Positions 25,645 to 33,415 of a stretch of DNA of 64,000 nucleotides are shown piece by piece. The DNA comes from CBDBLK01 sp965215445 (GTDB taxonomy: Bacteria > Bdellovibrionota > Bacteriovoracia > Bacteriovoracales > Bacteriovoracaceae). How positions within the stretch are numbered: position 1 is the stretch's first letter; every line of letters begins with the position of its first letter. Made by a program: the position numbers and the translations under genes. The notes beneath the pieces were generated by a model that was not told where the DNA came from, did no database searches, and saw nothing but the letters and a program-made list of their open reading frames with translations. The stretch is taken from positions 1,178,001 to 1,242,000 of the forward strand of contig CBDCDT010000002.1 in NCBI GenBank assembly GCA_965215445.1. The letters are read 5' to 3'.

Positions 25645-26754
25645 TTAAACCGCCACTTGTCTATTATAGTTAAAAGCATATCTTTGAAAATCTTCTACTC
25701 TTTTTGATTTTTTGGTTTTTCCGCGAACAGAGTTTATCAATTCTTTGCCAATGGCGTGCGCCAGTCCGACGGGGACGGCGTTGCCAATTTGCCTGAAGAC
25801 GGATGTGGGTTTCCCAAAAAATTCAAATTCGTTGGGGAAGGATTGAATCGCCGCCGCTTCTCTGGCGGTGAGGTATCTATCTTCAAAAGGATGGTAGTAC
25901 ATTGTGCGAGAGGTGAGAATGGTAAAGGAGGGTTTGCTTCTGTCCAGGCGTTGCAGTTTGGTTTGGCGAAAGCGGCCCTCTGTCAATTTTTCCCAGACTA
26001 CATTAAAGCGCATTTTTTTTGGGAGATATTTTTCTTCATCTCTTTGGTATCTTATGCCCGCTCCCTCGGGAATGTAGGCCAGTCTCTTCTTGTCTAGCGG
26101 GTTTTTTACCTGAGCGGTTTGAGGGTCGTTATAGGATGCCGACGGAGCAATTTTCTTTAAGGCATCTCCAACGGTCGCAAAGGGTCTTTTTCCCCGTGGC
26201 CCGTGGGTCGGCCTGGGAAACTCGAAGCGAAGGCCGTCTTTGACTCCGACGATAACCGCCCTTCTGCGCCTTTCGGGAACTCCGTATTCTTCCGCCGAGA
26301 GCACTCTGGCGTCCATGGAATAGCCGAGGCGTTCAAAATAAGAAAAGATTTTCTTTAAAATATGCTTGTTTTTGCAGGCCAAAAGGCCAGTGACATTTTC
26401 AATCAGTAGTGCCTTGGGAGACAAGAATTTCACGATTCTGACAAATTCCAAGAACAAATAATTTCTGGGGTCTTCCGCCTTGCCTCTGCCGACAGTAGAA
26501 AAGCCCTGGCACGGAGGCCCACCGATGACAAAATCTATGGGGCGTTCGTTTAAAAGATGAGACAATTTTTTGTTGGTCAGTTTTTTTATGTCTTCGCAAA
26601 ATGTTTGGGCATGGCGGTGATTGAGCTTGAAAGATTCAATGGCATCTTTATTAAAATCTATTCCCAGCAGGCACTTCATGCCCGCTTTTTCAAGGCCGTA
26701 GGAAAATCCTCCACAGCCGCTAAAAATGTCGATAAAGTTATAGGTTTTCTTCAT
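25645..26754 (-). CDS. C5-cytosine DNA methyltransferase
   Basis: 369 residues, all major C5-MTase motifs in order: I (DIFSGCGGFSYGLEKAG), IV with catalytic Cys (GGPPCQGFSTVGRG), VI (LLIENVTGLL), VIII (PERRRRAVIVGV), a variable recognition region (about 220-300), IX (YLTAREAAAIQSFP) and X (RQIGNAVPVGLA). It methylates cytosine C5 in a target that cannot be read from sequence. No adjacent type II endonuclease gene is visible; it may be solitary or serve the neighbouring type I system as an additional modification. Confidence 0.95.
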   Translation of the reverse strand: MKKTYNFIDIFSGCGGFSYGLEKAGMKCLLGIDFNKDAIESFKLNHRHAQTFCEDIKKLTNKKLSHLLNERPIDFVIGGPPCQGFSTVGRGKAEDPRNYLFLEFVRIVKFLSPKALLIENVTGLLACKNKHILKKIFSYFERLGYSMDARVLSAEEYGVPERRRRAVIVGVKDGLRFEFPRPTHGPRGKRPFATVGDALKKIAPSASYNDPQTAQVKNPLDKKRLAYIPEGAGIRYQRDEEKYLPKKMRFNVVWEKLTEGRFRQTKLQRLDRSKPSFTILTSRTMYYHPFEDRYLTAREAAAIQSFPNEFEFFGKPTSVFRQIGNAVPVGLAHAIGKELINSVRGKTKKSKRVEDFQRYAFNYNRQVAV

Positions 26755-26823
26755 ATCTTTTAAAAGTTGAGGATATACGAAAAATTTCAGAAAAAAAATG
26801 GCGCAAGGCTACAAGTCGCCTTC

Positions 26824-29139
26824 CTATTGGTATTGGTAATAGAGATGCTTTTGAAAATCAGCAAAGAGAAACCTCATTTTCTCGTCATCACCCAAAGACA
26901 TTGGAACATCAAATATAGTTCCGTATTTGATCTTGATAAGCATAGCAAGATTGTTTGCACGGAGTTGTTCGACACCAAAATTGACATATTGTTCCAGAAT
27001 AAAATCTATAAATTCTCTTTGGTCTTTGCTGAGAGAAGAAAAGATATTGGATTTTAAGCGTTCGACGCGCTCCTGCCTTGTGATTGGCCTGATTTTAAAG
27101 GCGACGTATTCCAAAACATCAAAAAGGTCACATTTTTCGGCATCAATGGCCTTTTTCAAAGAGTTGAGGTCTTCCTTTTCAAAACCAGCATTTTCAAGTC
27201 TGTTTAATAATTCTTCACGGGTATCTGGCGATGACCAAATTTTACGCAATTCTTCTTCAGATTTAAAAAATTCTGGTAATTTTCCGTATAGTTTAACTAA
27301 AAATTCTTCTGCGGAAATTGGCCTTCCTTGAGCATCCCAAAACGATGTTTGTACAGTATGCTGGATTTCTCTCTCTTTACCATCGGCCAACTTAATCTTT
27401 AATTTTTCCTTTACGTTATCATTTGAATCACTAAATTCTTGATGTTTCTTTTTTTTAGGTGGTTGTTGAGAAGTCTTTGGTTCGCCAGAATCTTCGGACT
27501 CATTCAAATCTTCAATGCTGATGGCCTCTCCATCCCATTCGGGATCGAAAAAATGTCGGTAAGCATCGACAAAATCGAGGATGCTAAAATACTCCTTTCC
27601 ATCAAAAGTTCTGGTTCCCCTGCCAATAATTTGCTTAAACTCAATCATGGATTTTACAGGTCGTAAAAGAACGATATTCCTTATATTTCTGGCATCGGCA
27701 CCAGTGGAAAGTTTGCGGGAGGTAGTAAGGATTGTGGGAATGGTTTTTTCGTTATCCTGAAAGTCTCTCAAATATTGCTCTCCAAGTTCCCCTTCGTCAG
27801 AAGTGACTCGTTTACAATAATCAACATTCACACTTTTCTTCTTTTGATTGATTAAATCTCTGATGAAAGCTGCATGCGATTGGTTGGCACAAAAAACCAA
27901 TGTTTTTTCCGATTGGTTAATATATTTGAACATCAATTCAACTCTTTTGACCTCTCGCTCTTTAATTTCAATAATTTTGTTGAAATCTTCTTCTTTGTAG
28001 AGCTTGCCTTCTTCAGCTTCACCCTCAAGAATGTCATCATCGGGAGAATAAACGTAATCGTCGACCGTGGTTTTGATGCGTTTTACTTTAAAAGGAGTCA
28101 AAAAACCGTGATTAATACCGTCTTTAAGAGAATAAGAATAAACGGGATTACCAAAATATTGATAGGTATTGACATTATCCTTTTTCTTGGGAGTGGCAGT
28201 CAATCCTAACTGAACGGCGGGAGAAAAATACTCTAAAATTTCCCGCCACTGGCTTTCATCGTTGGCACCACCACGATGACATTCGTCAATAATGATGAAA
28301 TCAAAAAAATCTTTGCTGTATTTTCTATAGTAAGGATTTTTTCCGATCATAAAAGTTTGAAAAATAGTGAAAAAAATATCTCCGTTGGTGATGACTCGTT
28401 TGTTTTTTTTAATTTCTTCCGAGTCAATGCGCACTAATGAATCTTCAGGAAGAGTATTAAAAGAATTAAAGGCCTGATTGGCCAAAAAGTTTCTGTCTAC
28501 TAAAAATAAAATTCGCGGCCTTGTCCTGCCATCCCGCCTGAGGTTCCAATGTGATTGAAATAATTTCCAGACAATTTGAAAGGCCACTGCCGTTTTACCC
28601 GTCCCCGTGGCCATGGTGAGAAGAATACGCTGCTTTTTATTTGCTATGGCATCTAAAACCCGATTGATGGCCAATTTTTGATAAAACCGGGGTTCAAATT
28701 TGCTTCCAGGAATTTCGATACTATCAAATTTATTTCTCCAATCATTTTTTTCAGCAAAGCTCTTTTGCCAAAGTTCATCTGGTGTAGGAAATCTTTCCAC
28801 CAAACCTTCTTTGCCGGATTTCATGCAAATTTGATAAATCTCTTTGCCGTTAGTTGAAAAAGTAGTGTCCACTTCAAGCAATTTGGCATATTCCTTGGCC
28901 TGGGTAACGCCTTCTCCTACCTCAAGACCAATTTTTTTGGCCTCAACTACGGCCAGTTCTCTTTCTCTATAAATCAGGACGTAATCGGCCTTCATGGATG
29001 ATATACGCCGGCCTCCTATTTGAATTTTGCCTAGCGTAATTCTAAACTCACGGCGAATTTTTGAACCTTCGACTTCTCCCCATCCGCTCTCTTTAAGTTT
29101 GGGGTCTATGAGTTCCGCTCTGGTTTCCTCTTCATTCAT
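26824..29139 (-). CDS. hsdR: Type I restriction endonuclease subunit R
   Basis: 771 residues. The N-terminal nuclease domain has the PD-ExK elements DYVLIYRERELAVVEAKK. The helicase motor shows MATGTGKTAVAFQI (Walker A), IIDECHRGG (motif II), TATPKK (motif III), and IGRGTRTFDG (motif VI). The C-terminal EcoEI_R-type region contacts the methyltransferase core. Length is typical for the EcoEI/EcoR124-like short forms. It translocates DNA and cuts unmodified targets. The 101-bp gap to hsdS is larger than the other spacings in the operon and could hold its own promoter. Confidence 0.95.
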   Translation of the reverse strand: MNEEETRAELIDPKLKESGWGEVEGSKIRREFRITLGKIQIGGRRISSMKADYVLIYRERELAVVEAKKIGLEVGEGVTQAKEYAKLLEVDTTFSTNGKEIYQICMKSGKEGLVERFPTPDELWQKSFAEKNDWRNKFDSIEIPGSKFEPRFYQKLAINRVLDAIANKKQRILLTMATGTGKTAVAFQIVWKLFQSHWNLRRDGRTRPRILFLVDRNFLANQAFNSFNTLPEDSLVRIDSEEIKKNKRVITNGDIFFTIFQTFMIGKNPYYRKYSKDFFDFIIIDECHRGGANDESQWREILEYFSPAVQLGLTATPKKKDNVNTYQYFGNPVYSYSLKDGINHGFLTPFKVKRIKTTVDDYVYSPDDDILEGEAEEGKLYKEEDFNKIIEIKEREVKRVELMFKYINQSEKTLVFCANQSHAAFIRDLINQKKKSVNVDYCKRVTSDEGELGEQYLRDFQDNEKTIPTILTTSRKLSTGADARNIRNIVLLRPVKSMIEFKQIIGRGTRTFDGKEYFSILDFVDAYRHFFDPEWDGEAISIEDLNESEDSGEPKTSQQPPKKKKHQEFSDSNDNVKEKLKIKLADGKEREIQHTVQTSFWDAQGRPISAEEFLVKLYGKLPEFFKSEEELRKIWSSPDTREELLNRLENAGFEKEDLNSLKKAIDAEKCDLFDVLEYVAFKIRPITRQERVERLKSNIFSSLSKDQREFIDFILEQYVNFGVEQLRANNLAMLIKIKYGTIFDVPMSLGDDEKMRFLFADFQKHLYYQYQ

Positions 29140-29240
29140 GATTCAATAACCTATTAAAACAATACGCTTCACTTTAGTAAACATTTCTTAATCGGTCACT
29201 CCCTGCTTTAACTTTATTCAATGATGAAAAATAGGGCCTT

Positions 29241-30674
29241 CTAACTGGCAATTTCTCCATCCAAGACTCGCTGAAATATGACCTGTTTCAATTCTTTAAG
29301 ATAATTTAGCTTTTTTTGATAAATCTCAACGAGCCGATCATTTTTCTGCCTTATCTTGTCTATTTTAGCGACGATTTCTTTTTGATGTTTAAGAGGTGGA
29401 AGAGGAATTTTAAGTTTGAGAACATAATTCATATTTGCTCTAGGCATTCTTGTCCCAGTACATGTTTCGTTTATTTTATTTGTAATAGTTTCCGTCATAA
29501 GCCAACGTGCTAAATATTGTTTATCAATTTCTTTATAAGCCTTTATAGGAAAAATTTCTGTTGAGCAATGTCCTTTGAATTTAGGAATTAATACTTTATT
29601 TAAATAAGGTCTTAATCTTCCGTAAAGAACATGATTTTCAGAAAAGTAGAAAGTAGAACTTTTCACTTTCTGGGGTTTCATCTCTCCCAAGAGTTTTCCA
29701 GTATTCGACTCAATATTTTCAAGACCAACATAAATTAGATTACAGTGTTTTTTTTGAATTTTTTCATATTCACAGACATCACCTAATTCCACCATCGGCC
29801 ATTTCTCATCATCGTTAGAGAGCAGTTGGCCTATGTAAGAGTCAAAAAACTCTCGGCAGTTTTGTAAGTTTTTCTCGGTATGAGCGATTGCTTTATCAAG
29901 AGCGGAAGATGCCATGTCCAGAGTGGTGACGATTTTTTTTTGGCGGTTAATGGGTGGAAGAGGAATTTTGAGTTTGAGAACATCATTCATATTTGCTCTA
30001 GGCATTCTTGTCCCAGTACATGTTTCGTTTATTTTATTTGTAATAGTTTCCGTCATAAGCCAACGTGCTAAATATTGTTTATCAATTTCTTTATAAATTT
30101 TTATAGGAAAAATTTCTGTTGAGCAATGTCCTTTGAATTTAGGAATTAATACTTTATTTAAATAAGGTCTTAATCTTCCGTAAAGAACATGGTTTTCAGA
30201 AAAGTAGAAAGTAGAACTTTTCACTTTCTGGGGTTTCATCTCTCCCAAGAGTTTTCCAGTATTCGACTCAATATTTTCAAGACCAACATAAATTAGATTG
30301 CAGTGTTTTTTTTGAATTTTTTCATATTCACAGACATCACCTAATTCCACCATTGGCCATGGAGGTTCTGTTTTGCGTTGGTAAAGAATTTTTCCAACTC
30401 GTAAGATATGTTCGACCAGGTTTAAATCATTTAAATCTTTAAAAATGGAAATATCAAATTTGTAGGGCAGGTATAAATCGTCGAGTTTGTCTCTCAGGGG
30501 ATAAACGCTATTTTTGAAATTCAATTTTCGGCCAATCAGGGTGAAATCCAAATCAGACCCTTTTTTGTAATTTCCCTTGGCACGGGAACCATAGAGAAGA
30601 ACCTTTTGAATGGGTGAGACTTGAGCAATAGCTTTCTTTATGTCTGCCAACGTATCGACACTTAAACCAAACAC
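29241..30674 (-). CDS. hsdS: Fusion: MntA-type nucleotidyltransferase + type I specificity subunit HsdS
   Basis: 477 residues in one uninterrupted frame. Residues 1-103 are a minimal nucleotidyltransferase with LLYGSRAKGNYKKGSDLDF, an exact GS-x10-DxD (Gly29, Ser30, Asp41, Asp43), as in MntA/HI0073 antitoxins. From residue 106 (WPMVELGDV) the protein is HsdS: target-recognition domain 1 (about 106-241), a central conserved helical spacer, domain 2 (about 292-427) and a C-terminal helix (KLNYLKELKQVIFQRVLDG). The two recognition domains differ at only two residues. GTG start directly after the stop of the HepT-like gene. The internal Met at the HsdS junction has no ribosome site, so the fusion is the favoured reading. 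Confidence 0.9.
   Translation of the reverse strand: MFGLSVDTLADIKKAIAQVSPIQKVLLYGSRAKGNYKKGSDLDFTLIGRKLNFKNSVYPLRDKLDDLYLPYKFDISIFKDLNDLNLVEHILRVGKILYQRKTEPPWPMVELGDVCEYEKIQKKHCNLIYVGLENIESNTGKLLGEMKPQKVKSSTFYFSENHVLYGRLRPYLNKVLIPKFKGHCSTEIFPIKIYKEIDKQYLARWLMTETITNKINETCTGTRMPRANMNDVLKLKIPLPPINRQKKIVTTLDMASSALDKAIAHTEKNLQNCREFFDSYIGQLLSNDDEKWPMVELGDVCEYEKIQKKHCNLIYVGLENIESNTGKLLGEMKPQKVKSSTFYFSENHVLYGRLRPYLNKVLIPKFKGHCSTEIFPIKAYKEIDKQYLARWLMTETITNKINETCTGTRMPRANMNYVLKLKIPLPPLKHQKEIVAKIDKIRQKNDRLVEIYQKKLNYLKELKQVIFQRVLDGEIAS
29395..29802. repeat. 408-bp direct repeat, distal copy (HsdS recognition domain 2)
   Basis: Direct repeat of 29953-30360, offset 558 bp, with no gaps and eight mismatches by hand count (about 98% identity). 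It encodes residues about 292-427 of the fusion protein. Boundaries match the domain edges WPMVELG and LPLPP, so a domain was duplicated, not an arbitrary segment. Confidence 0.95.
29953..30360. repeat. 408-bp direct repeat, proximal copy (HsdS recognition domain 1)
   Basis: Partner of 29395-29802. It encodes residues about 106-241. The DNA-level identity, including synonymous sites, implies a recent duplication or ongoing gene conversion, and makes the pair prone to loss by recombination. Confidence 0.95.
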
Positions 30675-31103
30675 CTAGTCTATGCCTCTTTTTTTCTTTT
30701 CTTTCAGCAGGGATTCTCTCACTTCTTCAAAAGCAGCATAGTATTTGTTAACAATATTTCCAAATATTTTGTCGGCCGTCTCTTGATTGTAAGTATGAAC
30801 CGTCAAATTTCTATCTTTTACTCCTTCCAACAATTCCTCGGCCTGAGTAATTAAATTGCGCTGAAAGGCCAGTTCAAAAGCATCTCTGCTGCCGATTATT
30901 CCAGTTTCGCCGACAAATTCCAGGAAATCTTTTAATACTTTCCATGCCAGTTCATGGACATATTCAAAACTTTGAATGACGCCTTTTTTTTCTAATTTGG
31001 AAAGATCTTTTTCGGAAGCGAGTTCCACATCTTCTTTCAAATCATCAAGGGCCTTGCAATAATTGGCCAATCTTTGTACAAATCTTATGCTTTCTTTGTT
31101 CAT
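30675..31103 (-). CDS. HepT-like HEPN protein (HI0074 family), putative toxin
   Basis: 142 residues, all alpha. It carries DRNLTVHTYNQ, an exact RX4HXY motif (Arg98, His103, Tyr105), the active site and adenylylation site of HepT toxins, and the HI0074-family stretches FEYVHELAWKVLKDFLE and SRDAFELAFQRNLI. HEPN proteins of this type are RNases silenced by a partner nucleotidyltransferase that AMPylates the Tyr (known for Shewanella HepT/MntA). Here the partner domain is the N-terminus of the next gene, fused to HsdS. The ATG overlaps the hsdM stop by 4 bp. Confidence 0.92.
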   Translation of the reverse strand: MNKESIRFVQRLANYCKALDDLKEDVELASEKDLSKLEKKGVIQSFEYVHELAWKVLKDFLEFVGETGIIGSRDAFELAFQRNLITQAEELLEGVKDRNLTVHTYNQETADKIFGNIVNKYYAAFEEVRESLLKEKKKRGID

Positions 31104-32569
31104 ACTAAATCCTCTAAAGACTTTAAGGCCTCTTCTGTGTCTCTATCTAAAAGTTTGATTTCCGCCATAATCTCCTGAGGATGGCGCAACGGGGCCTCTT
31201 TGGGAGTATCGGGATTTTTAACGCTTAAATCAAAAGAAATTTTATCTATGTCCTTAGCATTAACACTCCAGGATTTTGATGACGGGGAAAATTTTTTTTG
31301 GAATTTAACAAATTCTTCCAGGTCGTCTTCGTTTAAGGGATTGGTTTTTCCTAGATTTCGGCCGGGGTTAAGTTCGTAGTACCAAATTTTTTTTGTGGGT
31401 CTTCCCTTTTCAAAAAAGAGTACAATGGTTTTTACTCCCGCTCCTGTAAAAACCCCTCTGGGCAAATCTAAAATCGTGTGCAGATTACAAGTCTCTAAAA
31501 GTTCTTTGCGCAAACTGATAGATGCCTTGTCCGTGTTTGAAAGGAATGTGTTTTTGATAACCACTCCGGCCCTGCCACCTGCTTTAAGCATCTTGATAAA
31601 GTGTTGTAAAAAGAGAAAAGCGGTTTCGCCAGTTTTAATGGTAAAGTTTTGTTGGACTTCCTTGCGTTCTTTTCCGCCGAAAGGGGGATTGGCCAAAATG
31701 ACATTATGGCGGTCGAGTTCCTGAATATCGGCCGAATTTTCCGTCAGGGTGTTGGTGTGAATAATATTGGGGGCCTCGATGCCGTGAAAAATCATATTCA
31801 TAATTCCGATGACATAGGCCAGAGATTTTTTTTCTTTTCCATAAAAAGTTTTCTTTTGCAAAATCTTTTCATTTTTTGTGTTATTAAGTTTCTTGCTCTT
31901 TTTTAAATTGCTTCTCATATAATCAAAGGCCTCACAAAGAAAACCTGCCGATCCGGCCGCTCCATCATAAATTTTTTCACCAATTTGAGGATTGACTATT
32001 TTGACGATGGTTTTAATAAGTGGTCTGGGAGTGTAATACTCGCCTCCGTTTCTTCCCGCGTTGCCCATTTTTTCGATCTTGGATTCGTAAAGAAAGCTCA
32101 TTTCATGTTTTTCTTCTTTGGAACGAAAATGAAGTTCATCTATGTGATTAATAATTCCTCTCAAAGTGTGGCCGCTTTGGAGCTTATTTCTCAATTCACT
32201 AAAAATTTCTCCAATTTTGTATTCTATGGTGTCAGAGGTATCTGAACTCGTCTTAAATTTTTTGAGGTAGGGAAAAAGTTTATTGTTGACAAAATCTTTG
32301 AGGTCGTCTCCCCTCAAGGCCTTTTTGTCGTCAATAGTGCCATTCTTGGTTTTAGGTGCGGCCCAAACATCCCAGCGAAATTCTTTTTTAATAATTTTTG
32401 AGTAAGATTTTCCAGACAGGGAAGCAGCCCTTTCTCTTTCTTTTTCCAAATCATGGAGGTATTTTAAAAAGAGTACCCAAGACGTTTGCTCTATGTAGTC
32501 TAACTCACTTGCACAACCGGCATCGTTCCAAAGAATGTCGTCGATATTTTTAAAAGTTTGCTCAAACAT
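31100..32569 (-). CDS. hsdM: Type I restriction-modification DNA methyltransferase subunit M
   Basis: 489 residues. An N-terminal helical domain (DDILWNDAGCASELDYIEQTSWVLFLKYLHDLE) is followed by the N6-adenine methyltransferase core: GEYYTPRPLIK, IYDGAAGSAGFL (SAM-binding motif I) and the catalytic NPPFGG. The length is normal. It modifies adenine in the sequence read by HsdS. First gene of the defence operon, with a good promoter 30-60 bp upstream. Confidence 0.96.
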   Translation of the reverse strand: MFEQTFKNIDDILWNDAGCASELDYIEQTSWVLFLKYLHDLEKERERAASLSGKSYSKIIKKEFRWDVWAAPKTKNGTIDDKKALRGDDLKDFVNNKLFPYLKKFKTSSDTSDTIEYKIGEIFSELRNKLQSGHTLRGIINHIDELHFRSKEEKHEMSFLYESKIEKMGNAGRNGGEYYTPRPLIKTIVKIVNPQIGEKIYDGAAGSAGFLCEAFDYMRSNLKKSKKLNNTKNEKILQKKTFYGKEKKSLAYVIGIMNMIFHGIEAPNIIHTNTLTENSADIQELDRHNVILANPPFGGKERKEVQQNFTIKTGETAFLFLQHFIKMLKAGGRAGVVIKNTFLSNTDKASISLRKELLETCNLHTILDLPRGVFTGAGVKTIVLFFEKGRPTKKIWYYELNPGRNLGKTNPLNEDDLEEFVKFQKKFSPSSKSWSVNAKDIDKISFDLSVKNPDTPKEAPLRHPQEIMAEIKLLDRDTEEALKSLEDLV

Positions 32570-32599
32570 TTTTTACAACCTGCGAAGTAATGATTGGGA

Positions 32600-32627
32600 A
32601 TCATACCTTATGGGCCTAGATTGTCCA
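32600..32627 (-). promoter_or_regulatory. Predicted sigma-70 promoter of the hsdM operon
   Basis: Minus strand TGGACA (5/6), 16-bp spacer, TATGAT (5/6), with the start expected about 25 nt before the hsdM ATG. The spacer holds two 8-mers that recur as inverted copies just upstream: CATAAGGT (complement of 32605-32612) with 32655-32662, and TCTAGGCC with 32675-32682. These could be operator half-sites or RNA stems. Confidence 0.5.
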
Positions 32628-32675
32628 TAAAATCAGGCGTTAAGACACAGGGCGCATAAGGTTCTTTGTGAAGGT

Positions 32676-33329
32676 CTAGGCCGCTTTTTTGCCGGGCAAG
32701 TGCTTAAAGTTGAGGATGCCGGGTGTTGAGTCGGTTTCGGCCTTTTTCAGATAAAGCAAATTTTCTTTAGAGGTTGAACACAGTTTAAAAGAGCGGTTGG
32801 GGAGCTTGTAAACCCAGGCGGTAATGTGGGATTTCCACAGATCATTGCGCTTGCCGGCAAGCAAAATGGTTTTGTTGGAGAATTTTTTATAAAACTCCAG
32901 GATGTTTACGAAATAGTCGATATTTTTTTGTTCCAAATATTTTTCTGGGCGGTCAAAGAGCAGATAATTGGCATTTTGTAAAAAAACTTTCACTAAAGTC
33001 GTGGCCTTTCGGTCTTGGTGATCGACTTTCGAGGCCAAAACATCAAGTGTTGAGATGGAGCGATAAAACTCCAAGAGGTGCTTATTGCCGGTTTTTTGGA
33101 TTAGGTTTTGCAGTTGGGCCTCTTTGGAGTCGGCAAAGGAAGAAGGTACAGAATCCAGATAAATATTCTCCCTGAGAGTGAGATTCGGGAGTAGAGAGCC
33201 TTCTGCGCTGGCAAAAGCAAAATGGGGAGTAGCGCCTTCCCCCCGACTGATTAAAAAACTCAAAAAAGTTCTCAGTTGGCATTCGGGATACCCATTTTCA
33301 GTCAGCGAAAAAGAAAAGATATTGGCCAT
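32676..33329 (-). CDS. Degenerate ABC-ATPase-like protein without a P-loop
   Basis: 217 residues. The order of remnants follows an ABC nucleotide-binding domain: a Q-loop-like region (AEGSLLPNLTLRENIYLD), then DHQDRKATTLVKVFLQNANYLLFDRPEKYLE, corresponding to the signature-to-Walker-B stretch with LLFDRP in place of LLLDEP, then NKTILLAGKR at the H-loop position. No Walker A lysine, no LSGGQ and no catalytic Glu are visible, so ATP hydrolysis is unlikely. It may be a pseudoenzyme or a decaying gene that still has an intact frame. Not tied to a specific transporter. Confidence 0.6.
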   Translation of the reverse strand: MANIFSFSLTENGYPECQLRTFLSFLISRGEGATPHFAFASAEGSLLPNLTLRENIYLDSVPSSFADSKEAQLQNLIQKTGNKHLLEFYRSISTLDVLASKVDHQDRKATTLVKVFLQNANYLLFDRPEKYLEQKNIDYFVNILEFYKKFSNKTILLAGKRNDLWKSHITAWVYKLPNRSFKLCSTSKENLLYLKKAETDSTPGILNFKHLPGKKAA

Positions 33330-33415
33330 ATTGAAATTTCCTCATACCCACGCTTCATTTTAAAATATTTTGAAAATTGGCCCAACTGGGGCAGTTTTTT
33401 TCGTATAATAGGGAT

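Noticed and set aside
25645..26754. A complete type II restriction-modification pair around the C5-methyltransferase
   Set aside because: Neighbours are hsdR and an XRE-ImmA/IrrE gene; neither looks like the cognate type II endonuclease.
29395..30360. The long direct repeats as a CRISPR array or insertion sequence
   Set aside because: Only two 408-bp copies, each exactly one protein domain inside a single open frame; no spacers, terminal inverted repeats or transposase.
23984..32569. CRISPR-Cas, BREX, Thoeris or Gabija genes in the defence island
   Set aside because: No cas, pglZ, TIR, sirtuin or Toprim-UvrD type protein could be recognised; content is limited to type I RM, C5-methyltransferase and the toxin-type genes.
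33404..33409. TATAAT just before the MnmA-like gene as a promoter
   Set aside because: No -35 element at 16-19 bp, and transcription would begin at the start codon itself; kept only as a weak possibility of leaderless mRNA.
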